This document shows positions 18,432 to 27,661 of a stretch of 64,000 nucleotides of DNA, one piece after another. This DNA is from a virus. Position 1 is the stretch's first letter; the number at the start of each line of letters is the position of its first letter. Where the stretch lies: the IMG/VR virus record IMGVR_UViG_3300023251_000001, positions 1 through 64,000 of that record, one strand, 5' to 3'. The translations under genes and the position numbers were made by a program. The notes under the pieces were generated by a model. That model was not told where the DNA came from and made no database searches. It saw only the letters and a list, made by a program, of their open reading frames with translations.

Positions 18432-18639
18432 TATGTCCTGCCCAGCCTTGTTCTCGTATCGGTAGATTGTATTTATGAAGCCAGTTAAGTATGGTGTTCT
18501 GAGAACATCCAACGAAGTCAGCTATTTGCTGTGCCGTTTGTTTCTTGTTAATGTAATGAACTACCAAAAAAGTTCTATCTCTCCAAGTAAATCTCTTCTT
18601 AATGAACGGTTTCTTTGGTTTCTTCCTCTTCCCCGTCAT
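18406..18639 (-). CDS. Small HTH protein upstream of large terminase
   Basis: 77 residues, very basic N-terminus (TGKRKKPKKPFIKKRF), then a helix-turn-helix (TAQQIADFVGCSQNTILNWLHKY). It could be a minimal small terminase or a DNA-binding adaptor, but another small-terminase candidate lies at 52877. It starts one base after the upstream stop. Confidence 0.6.
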   Translation of the reverse strand: MTGKRKKPKKPFIKKRFTWRDRTFLVVHYINKKQTAQQIADFVGCSQNTILNWLHKYNLPIREQGWAGHNEPNRTSS

Positions 18640-18640
18640 G

Positions 18641-19102
18641 TTACTCGAACCACTCAGCAGACAATGAAACTTGCGTGTTAGCTGTCTGACTTGTGACAAG
18701 TAACAGATATTGCTCATTTTGTTTAAGAACGAATTCTCCAGAACCAATTGGGCCAGTCGCCATTCCAACACCAGACGATGGACCGATGAAGCCTTCGCTC
18801 AAGGCAGTACCGTTGCTACCGATTGTAGGCGTGTGTGTAGCGACAACAGTCGTAACAGCTGCGCTATTCCTATCGGTGTTTAGTTCTGCTAGTGCTGTGC
18901 CAACGCCAGTCAATGTAGGATTCTCAAACAACTGGACCTTTACAGCTAGAGTAGCGTTAACCGAAAAGGTAGCGTGACATCGCACAGCTGTGTCCGGAGT
19001 AGTAATAACGATAGCTGCAACTTCCGCAGCATCTAGGTCAGCATCAATGAAGTGCGTAAGGAAGTATTTCCCATCACCCTTGAAAGGAATTGTCTTTTGC
19101 AT
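18641..19102 (-). CDS. Unknown beta-rich 153-residue protein
   Basis: Thr/Val/Ala-rich, probably a jelly-roll-like virion protein (AVKVQLFENPTLTG, GSGEFVLKQNEQYLLLVTSQ). The ribosome site AGGAGATATTAAATT precedes the ATG. It heads the head operon before the terminase genes. A structural role is inferred. Confidence 0.6.
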   Translation of the reverse strand: MQKTIPFKGDGKYFLTHFIDADLDAAEVAAIVITTPDTAVRCHATFSVNATLAVKVQLFENPTLTGVGTALAELNTDRNSAAVTTVVATHTPTIGSNGTALSEGFIGPSSGVGMATGPIGSGEFVLKQNEQYLLLVTSQTANTQVSLSAEWFE

Positions 19103-19131
19103 AATTTAATATCTCCTGTTTTGATATATTG

Positions 19132-19168
19132 GAGAAAAAGGGCAGAAAACATCTCCGCCCTTTTTCTC
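19132..19168 (-). terminator. Hairpin terminator downstream of the tmRNA/tRNA unit
   Basis: A perfect 12-bp stem (GAGAAAAAGGGC/GCCCTTTTTCTC) with a 13-base loop and T-rich arms on both strands. It can trim or end the tmRNA transcript before the head operon. I see no separate promoter for the gene at 19102, so some read-through is likely. Confidence 0.7.
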
Positions 19169-19396
19169 GCGGGGAGGGAAGTTGCCAGAATTTCACTGGC
19201 CTTTTAGCCGAGGGCTAAAATCTTTATAGTGCTGTAGGCTTATAATGCGTGACTATAAGCCTGAAAGCTTATTTACACCTTGTGAGTAGTGGTCGGCTGG
19301 CAATTACCCAAGCCTCTTCCAGTCTTCGGGCCTTTGCCTGCTGGGCCTTTACCGTCTCTGTTTCTTTTGTTCATGTTGTCTCCCTTTTCTTCTCTG

Positions 19397-19471
19397 ACGG
19401 GCTAGTGGGAATTGAACCCACGACAACACAGCCTTTCTCGCGAGTTGCCGTGTAGCCCATGCTATAGCCCT
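19397..19471 (-). tRNA. tRNA-like element, anticodon not resolvable
   Basis: A good T arm (GTGGG-TTCAATT-CCCAC) and six acceptor pairs (GGGCTA/TAGCCC) are present. The middle folds as ACACGGC/GCTGTGT around a 14-base loop instead of D and anticodon arms. It begins one base after the tmRNA CCA. It may be a decayed tRNA. Confidence 0.35.
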
Positions 19472-19472
19472 G

Positions 19473-19797
19473 TGGTGTAGGTGGCGGGATTCGAACCCGC
19501 GTGTTGTTGCGTTCTTTGGCAGGATGCCACTAGGAATCTCCAGTCTTTAAGTCGCAGCCGGTTACTAGGACTGGCAAAGTTCGCCGCCTGCTATTCGCGG
19601 TTGTTAATCAGCTAGGTTATTGCGAAGCTTGCTAGTTGATATAGCTATAGTCGATACTTTTCTCGAAGGTAACTATCCCCGCAGAGAAAGCAGTTAAATA
19701 CTCGTCGTAAATAACGTTTGTTTGATTGTTCTCGGTTATTGTTAATGTTGCCTAGCACCTGAACATTTCTCGCACCAATCGATACCATGTCACCCAC
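19473..19797 (-). ncRNA. ssrA: Transfer-messenger RNA (tmRNA)
   Basis: About 325 bases. The 5' end GTGGGTG pairs with CACCTAC near the 3' end (7 pairs, one G-U), followed by A and an encoded CCA. The 3' part has a T arm (GCGGG-TTCGAAT-CCCGC), as in tmRNA. The 5' part (GACATGGTATCGATTGGTGCGA, then CAGGTGCTAGGC) resembles the conserved 5' domain. A promoter lies 12 bases upstream. tmRNA with SmpB rescues stalled ribosomes. I could not fix the tag reading frame. Confidence 0.82.
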
Positions 19798-19808
19798 ATG
19801 TTTGTTAC

Positions 19809-19837
19809 ATCATACCACAAAAATCCCAATCCGTCAA
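19809..19837 (-). promoter_or_regulatory. Promoter of the tmRNA
   Basis: TTGACG (19837-19832), 17 bases, TATGAT (19814-19809). The expected start is about 5 bases before the mature tmRNA end. It sits directly behind the terminator at 19851-19871. Confidence 0.8.
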
Positions 19838-19850
19838 GTCGTTAAAAAAT

Positions 19851-19871
19851 GGCGGGGTAGTTAGCCCCGCC
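19851..19871 (-). terminator. Intrinsic terminator after the fibre operon
   Basis: A perfect 7-bp GC stem (GGCGGGG/CCCCGCC) with a 7-base loop, then ATTTTTT on the minus strand. It ends the transcript through the gene at 19897. Confidence 0.88.
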
Positions 19872-19896
19872 GTAGTATTTCGTTTGCTATGCTACA

Positions 19897-20364
19897 CTAC
19901 ACACCGGCAGATGTGATGGTCCACGTTGCTGTAAGACTATCGCCTTCGGCTACGTTAATAGCTGCGAAGGTCTGATGAGCCAACAAGTCTCCTGCTGACG
20001 ACGCATTGAGCAGTCCAACTTCTGTGATAGCGAATGAAGCACCAGCCGTGAAATTAAACGTCACAGGGATAGTCGCTACTGCGGCAGCCGTGGATTCGCT
20101 TGTAGAATCAATGCGTGCGCCGCCAGCCGTGGTAATCTCTGACTCAAGCGTTGTGTCGCCAAGTACAGGTGTCGTAGTTCCAAGACCTATCGCAACAAAA
20201 GTAAAACCAACAGACTCTGCTCCGATAAGCATTTTTGCGACTTCTGTAAGACCCATCGTTGTGATGATGTTTAGTATTTCTCTAGTAGCAAATACCTCAC
20301 CATCTGAGTGTGCGGCAACCAGTTCAAACTCTCCGTGAAGGCCTAGGTTGTCCTTTTTTTTCAT
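19897..20364 (-). CDS. Probable virion-associated beta-rich protein
   Basis: 155 residues from the ATG at 20364 (GGAGGACAGA upstream). It contains the phrase FVAIGLGTTTPVLGDTTLESE, a pattern I associate with small fibre-linked structural proteins, and ends in a beta-rich half. It is last in the fibre operon. Confidence 0.6.
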   Translation of the reverse strand: MKKKDNLGLHGEFELVAAHSDGEVFATREILNIITTMGLTEVAKMLIGAESVGFTFVAIGLGTTTPVLGDTTLESEITTAGGARIDSTSESTAAAVATIPVTFNFTAGASFAITEVGLLNASSAGDLLAHQTFAAINVAEGDSLTATWTITSAGV

Positions 20365-20388
20365 TCTGTCCTCCATAGCAAGCGAGCT

Positions 20389-20586
20389 TTAACTTGTTTC
20401 TTTAGTACTCGCCGCAAGATCTGCGGCTTCTTTAACCTCTATTTTAATAGTAGATAAGTCCGCCCACTCCCCAGTTTTAAGACTTACCTCTTGATTCTTA
20501 AGAACTCCATCGACAACAGTGCGGCGCTTTCCACGCTTATCAACAGTTTCGCCTTCTGAATTCTTCTTAGTCATTTCCATTTGCAT
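20389..20586 (-). CDS. Unknown 65-residue charged protein
   Basis: The start at 20586 (MQMEMTKKN) has AGAGG 9 bases upstream. The protein is Lys/Glu-rich (VDKRGKRRTVVDG) and hydrophilic. It lies between a homing endonuclease gene and a virion gene. Nothing further can be said. Confidence 0.6.
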   Translation of the reverse strand: MQMEMTKKNSEGETVDKRGKRRTVVDGVLKNQEVSLKTGEWADLSTIKIEVKEAADLAASTKETS

Positions 20587-20637
20587 AAGATTTGCCTCTC
20601 TATATATAATCCTTATTTGTGAATACAATGACACGAA

Positions 20638-21333
20638 TTACGTTGAATCTAACCATTCTTCTACTTTTTCTCTTGTTGAATGATTGCCGTAAATATGATG
20701 GAAGTCTTTGTGGCATTCCTCGCAAAGAGTTACCCCGTTACTAATCTCAACGCGAGATTCTGGATTGTCAGCATAACTATCAATATGATGAGCGTTAAGA
20801 TTCCCGCCAGTGCTATCTCCGCATTTTTGGCACGTAAAGCCGTCACGTTCAAAAACTTCAAATCGCCATTTTGAGTAGCCAGGAACACAACGACCATGTA
20901 CTCTTTCTTCATCAGTCAATTTAGGGTTCCAGTTATTGTTAAGATGGCCTTTTTTAGCACTCATAATATCTTTACTAAGACAGCCACAAGACTTCGTGTG
21001 TTTTCTAGTTAAGTCTCTTCCTGCAACATACACAAAATTCCCGCAATCGCACTTTGCTAACCATATTACCTCTGAACAAGAATTTCTTCTTTCGGTTGGT
21101 TTAACCGCAACAAGCCTGCCAGACCTGATTCCAGTTATATCTCTAGCTTTTTCACATCCGCAAGATTTTTGCCCCCTAATAAGGTCGCTGCTAGCAACAT
21201 AGACAAAATTCCCACAATCACACTGGCATCTCCAAACAACATTGCCGGAAGAATTTCTTTTTTCTGTAAGATTAACGACAATTAACTTCCCGAATCTTTG
21301 TCCTGTCAAGTCAAGTATCCTACTGTCCATCAA
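20638..21333 (-). CDS. HNH homing endonuclease with two zinc-ribbon repeats (copy 2)
   Basis: 231 residues, same layout as the copy at 10051: two repeats (RFGKLIVVN, then SGRLVAVKPTERR) each ending near SCGC, then HNH (CQKCGD, NAHHIDSY, LCEECHKDFHH). It is inserted between fibre-region genes, which remain intact. Confidence 0.9.
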   Translation of the reverse strand: MMDSRILDLTGQRFGKLIVVNLTEKRNSSGNVVWRCQCDCGNFVYVASSDLIRGQKSCGCEKARDITGIRSGRLVAVKPTERRNSCSEVIWLAKCDCGNFVYVAGRDLTRKHTKSCGCLSKDIMSAKKGHLNNNWNPKLTDEERVHGRCVPGYSKWRFEVFERDGFTCQKCGDSTGGNLNAHHIDSYADNPESRVEISNGVTLCEECHKDFHHIYGNHSTREKVEEWLDST

Positions 21334-21345
21334 TTATCGCTCCCT

Positions 21346-21654
21346 CTACACAGTCGCAGAAAGAACACGAATCTGAATCCTGTTGTTGTTCTTATGAGCA
21401 TCCACAACACTAGGAGCGACAGCCAAATACGTATCAGTCTCCATTCCTGTAGTGTCCCACCAATAATCATAAACACCAAGACCTGTCTGGACCATGACCA
21501 CTTCAGCTAGAACAACAGTGTCAAACGCAGGCTCTCCTGAATAAACTGTAATGCTTGGGACTGAGTCTGCATTAGCGATACAGTCATCTGCATCATAAGT
21601 ACTCACTCTAAACCTAACTGAAGAACCGGCATTCACACTATCAATCTTAATCAT
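21346..21654 (-). CDS. Small beta-sandwich-like structural protein
   Basis: 102 residues beginning MIKIDSVNAGSSVRFRVST, with a central VYDYWWDT motif. It resembles short Ig-like modules found by fibre genes. It directly follows the 904-residue repeat gene in the operon. Confidence 0.6.
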   Translation of the reverse strand: MIKIDSVNAGSSVRFRVSTYDADDCIANADSVPSITVYSGEPAFDTVVLAEVVMVQTGLGVYDYWWDTTGMETDTYLAVAPSVVDAHKNNNRIQIRVLSATV

Positions 21655-21662
21655 TTTTACTC

Positions 21663-24377
21663 CTAGTTTTTGTATGCCTTAATCGCTGCCTTTAAGATTG
21701 AAACAGCTATGTTTGTTTCTGGAGAGTACACTAATCCGCTGAACTTTGCTCTTTCAGAAAGCACAATCGTATCTGTCAATATCCTAGCTATGCCAAATAA
21801 TGCATCACCGGATAATCCAAGCGCCTCTTCTTTTATCGAATCTATTGATTTGACAACAGCTTCAGCGATTTGGATAATTTCTGAAATATCTAGTGGAGGT
21901 AATGCCTTTCCAGCATAAGCAGCGAGAGAAAGGACTTCTGTGAATAATTTTACAGCGTCAAACGACACGCCGTCTGTAAAAGCAAGTTCTTCTGCGACAT
22001 CGAGAAGAACCCCTGTTAAGAAACTATCATCTATGTTAAGTATTTCTCCGAAAGCCATAGCTATGTCGAAGTACAAGATGTCATTGAAGTTAAGTGTTTC
22101 AGACATCTTCTTCTCTATAGCGGCTACAAGTGCAGATGCAATCTGCATCTCCTCAGCTGCCGCTAAACCAATACTCTCCGTCAATTCATCAGAGATTGAT
22201 AGAGTCTCTGACTTTTGCAGCAAGATAATAAATGCTGCTTGCTCAGAGATAGTCATCGTCTCTGAGATGCCTCTTACTATGTCGAATAGTTTGCTATCAT
22301 CTACAGAAAGAGTTTCCTCTTTGATAATGATAAGAGATATTATTCTGGTAAAAGAAGCCAATAGCGAGAGCGTTTCTGCTCTAGTAATATCTGTGCCAAA
22401 CAGCATATTGCCAGAAATACTAATTGCATCGATTATACTTCTAGCAATGCCAGAAGAGACTGAATCAGATAAATTGACTGCATCTGAATACGTGTATGCT
22501 CCTCCTTGAGAAACTACGCCTAGAAGATTTATCGTTTCAATGAAAAGCCTGTGAATATTTGCCGCGTCACCGTCTGAGAGAGTCAATTCATCTGTTAATA
22601 TTTTAACGATATCGATAACTCTAGTATAGGCTGCGTCTAATGAAACCGTTTCAGAAGTATTTTTTGCAGCATCAAATAGCTTGTTGTCATCAATGGAGAC
22701 AGATTCTTCCTTTATAAGAGAAGTAGCTCTAATGATCGAATCTGAGAGTGATAGCCCTTCCGCTTTATTAGCGAGGCTGATATTAGATGATACCCCATCA
22801 GATGCATTTATCACCTCTGAAATATCTCTCGCGACATCAAACGACTTACCATCATCAATAGAAAGAACCTCTCCCTTGATGAAAGACATCGCTTTAACAA
22901 AAGATCCTAACAGCGACAGCGTCTCTGTTTTCGTAATATCAACGCCATTCAATACATCGCTAGCGATACTAATCGCTTCTATTATACTTCTAGAAATCTC
23001 TGAAGAAATCGAGTCAGATAAATTCAACGCATCTGAATACGTATATGCTCCACCTTGAGAAGCCAAACCGGAAAGATTCATCGTCTCGATAAATATCCGA
23101 TATAGATTCGCCGCATCCCCGTCAGATAGATTTAGCTCTTCTGTCACCATTTTGACAATATCGATAATTCTAGAGAATCCAGCGTCTAACGAAATTGTTT
23201 CATCAACGTTAAGTTCTCTTCTCAAAGAGAAGGCATCCAATATGCTTAACTCATCTTCGAGCAAACGCGCAACATCTTTGACAATTGCGTCAGATAATCC
23301 TAACTCTTCTTCGAGGAAAGAAGTTACGGCCTTCACAATCGCGTCAGATAGGTCTATAGTCTCTGCGAATATTCTTCCGCATGATTTATCTATTGTATCA
23401 GCCAAACTGATTTCTTCGGCAATAGACCTCGCCATAGAGTATCTTGAAGAGTCCGACACATTCAATTCTTCAGTCTTAGTGATAAACAGGTCGTATATTT
23501 CTTCGGCCAAAGCGTCGATGTTTATCGTGTCAGAATACGTTGATGCTATCCCTTTGGTAATGTCGTCAGATATTCCTAAACTGTCAGAGAAGGGCTTTGA
23601 TGTTGAGCTGTATTCTTCGTCAGATATTGTTAAACTAGCTGACAGAGCTTTTGAAATAGCGCTAGCAATTGTGTACGACAATCCAAGATTCTCAATCAAC
23701 GCTCTTGAAATCGCATTCTGTTCATCGTCTGAGATATTGATGTCGTCTGTAAATATCTTATGCAGCAATACACCGATATGATACGTATCGTCAAAAGTCA
23801 ATTCCTCGGTTAGAAGATCTAATATTATCGAAGAGGTTGGCGAAGCGGTTATGCTTATCGTGTTAGAGAAGATCGTAGAAATGGCCTCAGACACTGACGT
23901 TGATAAATCAAGGTCTTCCTCAAAGATTCTAATAATATGAGCAATATCTCCGTCAGATAGTCCTAGCGTATCTGTGTACTCACGAACAAATGACTTGACA
24001 ATACTCTTATCTCCAGAGATATTCACTGTTTCTGGAGCAGATTTGCCAGCACCTTTGCCCGGTGAGCCGGTAACTCCCATGCTCTCTACGTAGCTAACGC
24101 CGACAGCCTTGGAGATTGTGTCAGATTTGTCGATTTCTTCCGAGTAAGTTACTCCAATATCTCTTGAAATATCATCGGATTTGTTAACAGTCTCTGAATA
24201 AATAGCCCCAATGGCTTTTTGCATTGCATCAGACTGACTTATCGTGTCGGCATATATTACTGCAACGGCTTTGGCGATAGCCGCAGCCGCGCTGATCGTC
24301 TCAGGCAGTTCTTTAGTGAACGCCGCTGTTCCTTCACCAGCATAGACTGTCTCTCCGTATAAATTAGATCCGTACAT
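21663..24377 (-). CDS. 904-residue SD-repeat fibre-like protein
   Basis: After an opening MYGSNLYGETVYAGEG, nearly the whole protein is degenerate repeats of about 20-25 residues built on the pattern ExLxLSDxIxKAI. It is Ser/Glu/Asp/Ile-rich and has no Cys except one. The regularity suggests a long fibre or solenoid. Its place among fibre genes supports a virion role. No enzymatic motif was seen. Confidence 0.75.
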   Translation of the reverse strand: MYGSNLYGETVYAGEGTAAFTKELPETISAAAAIAKAVAVIYADTISQSDAMQKAIGAIYSETVNKSDDISRDIGVTYSEEIDKSDTISKAVGVSYVESMGVTGSPGKGAGKSAPETVNISGDKSIVKSFVREYTDTLGLSDGDIAHIIRIFEEDLDLSTSVSEAISTIFSNTISITASPTSSIILDLLTEELTFDDTYHIGVLLHKIFTDDINISDDEQNAISRALIENLGLSYTIASAISKALSASLTISDEEYSSTSKPFSDSLGISDDITKGIASTYSDTINIDALAEEIYDLFITKTEELNVSDSSRYSMARSIAEEISLADTIDKSCGRIFAETIDLSDAIVKAVTSFLEEELGLSDAIVKDVARLLEDELSILDAFSLRRELNVDETISLDAGFSRIIDIVKMVTEELNLSDGDAANLYRIFIETMNLSGLASQGGAYTYSDALNLSDSISSEISRSIIEAISIASDVLNGVDITKTETLSLLGSFVKAMSFIKGEVLSIDDGKSFDVARDISEVINASDGVSSNISLANKAEGLSLSDSIIRATSLIKEESVSIDDNKLFDAAKNTSETVSLDAAYTRVIDIVKILTDELTLSDGDAANIHRLFIETINLLGVVSQGGAYTYSDAVNLSDSVSSGIARSIIDAISISGNMLFGTDITRAETLSLLASFTRIISLIIIKEETLSVDDSKLFDIVRGISETMTISEQAAFIILLQKSETLSISDELTESIGLAAAEEMQIASALVAAIEKKMSETLNFNDILYFDIAMAFGEILNIDDSFLTGVLLDVAEELAFTDGVSFDAVKLFTEVLSLAAYAGKALPPLDISEIIQIAEAVVKSIDSIKEEALGLSGDALFGIARILTDTIVLSERAKFSGLVYSPETNIAVSILKAAIKAYKN

Positions 24378-24398
24378 ATTATTTCCTTTTATCTTGCA

Positions 24399-25358
24399 TT
24401 ATGAGACGTTCGATACTCCATTGAATTGCTTGATGTCTCCGATTACTACTCCGTTGATTGACTTGATGTCTGCGATTGCTACTCCGTTGATTGATTTGAT
24501 GCTAGAGGTTATTGGCTCTTCAACGCTGAATGTCTTGATGAAGCCGTCATTGTCAGCGCCTGTATATGCCAGGATGAAGTGGGTGGCGTCAATCATTACG
24601 AGAGAGCTGTAGTACGCGTAAGCAGCATCATGTTCAATGCTGTCTATCTGCGTAATATTGTCGTAGCTTCCGTCTATGCTGAATGTCTTGATGAAACCGT
24701 CATAGTCAGTTCCTGCATATGCCAGGATGAAGTGGGTGGCGTCGATCATTACGAGAGAGTTGAAGGACCCATTAACAGTATCATGTTCAAGGCTGTCTAT
24801 CTGTGTAACGTCATAGTCAGCCCACTCATATATGTCGAATCCATCAACGGTTGGAAGCCACTCTACCTTTTCGCCAATCGCCGTCTCTGTGTAAATGCCG
24901 ATGGAAATGTCTTTGTGCGGTAGGTCACTTAATTTTTTGAACGTAATGGCATTATTCCAATCAGGCCGAACTACGTCAAAACTAAACTCCTTGCCGTTCC
25001 CGTCTGGTATTGGTTCGGTTACAGTTACAGTTTTGTCCTCAGCGTACTTCAGAGTGAACGCCTTAGACATCTTGCTACGCTTGCCTTTTCTGTTGTAGAA
25101 ACCAAGTACATCAAACAGGTCTTGTTTCCCAGTCCAGTCGTTCAATCGTATCTCTGCCACCCTGACGGATTTCCCAGCCCCAACCATCATCTTGTACGAA
25201 GACTTCAGAGACATGTCGATCATTGAGCTTTTGTCGCTTTTTTCAATTACTACAGATCTAGTTTCGTGTTTATAGTTCTTTACGAAACCATCTTTTGTAA
25301 TCGCACTATCTTTAGTACGTAAGGTATCTATAAAACTTCTTGATTTTAGTTCTTGCAC
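24399..25358 (-). CDS. Structural protein with propeller-like and short C-terminal repeats
   Basis: 319 residues. A ~165-residue N-terminal domain is followed by two copies of a ~45-residue unit (IDATHFILAY.G.D.DGFIKTFS) that look like beta-propeller blades. Three copies of IKSINGV.I.D follow at the C-terminus. Two blades alone cannot close a propeller, so oligomerisation is likely. Probably tail fibre-associated. Confidence 0.65.
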   Translation of the reverse strand: MQELKSRSFIDTLRTKDSAITKDGFVKNYKHETRSVVIEKSDKSSMIDMSLKSSYKMMVGAGKSVRVAEIRLNDWTGKQDLFDVLGFYNRKGKRSKMSKAFTLKYAEDKTVTVTEPIPDGNGKEFSFDVVRPDWNNAITFKKLSDLPHKDISIGIYTETAIGEKVEWLPTVDGFDIYEWADYDVTQIDSLEHDTVNGSFNSLVMIDATHFILAYAGTDYDGFIKTFSIDGSYDNITQIDSIEHDAAYAYYSSLVMIDATHFILAYTGADNDGFIKTFSVEEPITSSIKSINGVAIADIKSINGVVIGDIKQFNGVSNVS

Positions 25359-25370
25359 ATTACACCTCAG

Positions 25371-27542
25371 CTAAACGTATTCAACGTATGCCCCATCAGG
25401 CTTAAAGAACAGCACGTTCCCGGTGACAGCTTCTCCGATAATCCTGACAACAACATCTGTTGCCTTGGTAGGTATCGTTGATGTTGCGTCCCCAGCAGTT
25501 TCGCTAACGAATACAGGCGCACCAATTGTGAACGTCGGGAAAGCAGTATCTGCTCTAACTTTTCCATACGTTAGCATCGTAGTTGCTTCGGCATCTCCAG
25601 TTGCCGCTAAGACACAAATACCTAGCCTTCCTTTCGAAGTTGCAACTACAGTGGCATCAGCAAGTTCCCATCTGCTATCAGCGACTGCAAAATAGCACAA
25701 GTCTCCAAAGGCAAGCGTAGCGCCAGCCGTTCCCGTTTCAGTAATTCCAGAGTATTTACCGTCGGCGCTTAGGGCTGGGTCTAGTTGTATAGATGTATTC
25801 TCAGGCAACGCAGCACCTAACAATGCTGTAATTGCCTCAGCTACTGTCAAACCTTCTAATCCCGCTGCTGTGAATCTAGCAAACTCATCGTCATTCGGAG
25901 AGCCATCAATAGTTACAATATGGTTATCTGTAATCGCATGAATAATTGCATGAATATGGTCAGCCCTTGCCAGTGAACTAGAAGTGCCAACACCAGCGGC
26001 AACAACAGCAGATATTTCTGCAGCAGCAGCTGTGTCTAGTGCGTCTCCTCCGTCTTCTGGGTCGTGAGAATCTTTATGCGCTTGTGGTGCGTTATCTCCT
26101 GTTACATCCGCTCCGTCAGCGACCCCTATCAATGTTCTAACTTCAGTAGCAGTAAGAGCATCAATTGTGCCAGCTGTTATTCGCCCTACAAGCGTTTGCT
26201 CTGGTACAGTTAGCGCAATTGGCGTATCGTCAGACGTAGCCATTATTAGCGTGTACGCATCCCACAGTGACTTCAATGTGTACTGAGTGTGGTCGTCTCC
26301 TTCTGTTAGCCCCGAAAGGCTGCTATGAGAAGAAGCGCCGCTACCAACAAATTCAGTATCTGTTGACATTTGGACAGCATCGAATGCATCCGTTTCTCCT
26401 TCTTGGAGAATGATCTTACCAATAAGGATTCCGAAGTCTGAAATAAGTGGTGGTAAGTCACCTGGAGGATTGGCAAGGTTCGCTTCAGCTAGAGAGTAAG
26501 AATCTCTGCCATAAACAATGTAGACATGCTCGTCGTCCGGATGAAGATAAACCCAATGGACTCCATAAGCTTTGTTGGCTAAGTCTCCGCCTGGGTGGCC
26601 CGTACCATCAGTGTTATCATCATAGTACAAATTACTGATTACAGTAGAATCGGCTGTGTATTGCCACACATCAGAAATTCTCCAGCAATAAGTAAACTTA
26701 CCCACTGATGAATCATAAGCGCCAGCTGAAAATGGTGTATGCCTTTCGATTCCTACATAGGCTACGCCAGCAGCCATTGTTAATTCATTTGTAGCTTGCC
26801 ATGCAATAGTACAACCTGAAGCAAGAATGAGTTTGTTGATATCTCGGTTACGTCGAGACAGCTTTAATGCAGCATTCTGGAATCTGAATCCACCGTTATT
26901 AAAGTGGACGTTGTCAGATGCATCTTTTCTCACATTGCCAAGTTGAATCTGTCTATTGTCCCCGGCATAGGTTACAGCTAAAGAAACAGTTGGAGTAGAA
27001 TCTCCATCGTAGGACAAGACAACGAAGTACGTTGTATCAGCAGCTGTTATTGCTTGGTTGTCCTGTTCTGTAATACTATTCAAATGAAGAGGCGATGTAG
27101 GATCAAGTTCTGTATCCCGGAACGCTAGTGTGCCAGCTGATATTTTGTATGTTCCTGCGTTAGTACCTTCGGATATCTCACATCCGGTAATAACCATTGG
27201 GCTTAGTCCGTAGTCTTGGAAGTTTCTTGTGTCTTGCAGATCTTCGGCAACGGCTGATCGTTTAACAGTTGTAAGCGCAGGCCATTCTTTCTCCGTGTCT
27301 GCTGAACTGACAACAACGCCTAACGTACAGGCAATAACGCCGGTGAGTGTGTTGGTTGTAATTCCAGTGTATTCTACAAGCGCGAAGCTTTCCCTTCCGC
27401 CAATTCTTGCGTACCCGCCACCGGAATCGAAGTCCGCTGCACTAGTAAGGACGACATCTGATTGTTCAGACTGGTCCTGTCTGGTCCAAGCGCTAGCCAA
27501 TGTTGACTGCACCTCATTTGTAATTGCGTAAGGTTTGGGCAT
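25371..27542 (-). CDS. Tail fibre / receptor-binding-region protein
   Basis: 723 residues. Mid-protein motifs typical of tail fibres are visible (SSHSSLSGLTEGDDHTQY, then AHKDSHDPEDGGDALD near 505). The C-terminus is a beta-rich domain (APVFVSETAGDATS). It starts the fibre operon. The ribosome site is AAGAGGAGTAGTTAG and an extended -10 (TGCTATATT) lies just upstream at about 27565. Confidence 0.75.
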   Translation of the reverse strand: MPKPYAITNEVQSTLASAWTRQDQSEQSDVVLTSAADFDSGGGYARIGGRESFALVEYTGITTNTLTGVIACTLGVVVSSADTEKEWPALTTVKRSAVAEDLQDTRNFQDYGLSPMVITGCEISEGTNAGTYKISAGTLAFRDTELDPTSPLHLNSITEQDNQAITAADTTYFVVLSYDGDSTPTVSLAVTYAGDNRQIQLGNVRKDASDNVHFNNGGFRFQNAALKLSRRNRDINKLILASGCTIAWQATNELTMAAGVAYVGIERHTPFSAGAYDSSVGKFTYCWRISDVWQYTADSTVISNLYYDDNTDGTGHPGGDLANKAYGVHWVYLHPDDEHVYIVYGRDSYSLAEANLANPPGDLPPLISDFGILIGKIILQEGETDAFDAVQMSTDTEFVGSGASSHSSLSGLTEGDDHTQYTLKSLWDAYTLIMATSDDTPIALTVPEQTLVGRITAGTIDALTATEVRTLIGVADGADVTGDNAPQAHKDSHDPEDGGDALDTAAAAEISAVVAAGVGTSSSLARADHIHAIIHAITDNHIVTIDGSPNDDEFARFTAAGLEGLTVAEAITALLGAALPENTSIQLDPALSADGKYSGITETGTAGATLAFGDLCYFAVADSRWELADATVVATSKGRLGICVLAATGDAEATTMLTYGKVRADTAFPTFTIGAPVFVSETAGDATSTIPTKATDVVVRIIGEAVTGNVLFFKPDGAYVEYV

Positions 27543-27583
27543 CTAACTACTCCTCTTAAATTATAATATAGCATAAATCGATG

Positions 27584-27655
27584 AGACGGCGGTGGGAGTT
27601 GAACCCACCTAGTGAAGTTTTGCAGACTACAGCATGGCCGATATGCTACGCCGTC
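27584..27655 (-). tRNA. tRNA-Cys (GCA)
   Basis: Acceptor GACGGCG/CGCCGTC is perfect. D arm is GCAT..ATGC, anticodon loop CTGCAAA and T arm GTGGG-TTCAACT-CCCAC. 72 bases, no encoded CCA. Confidence 0.92.
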
Positions 27656-27661
27656 TTATTG

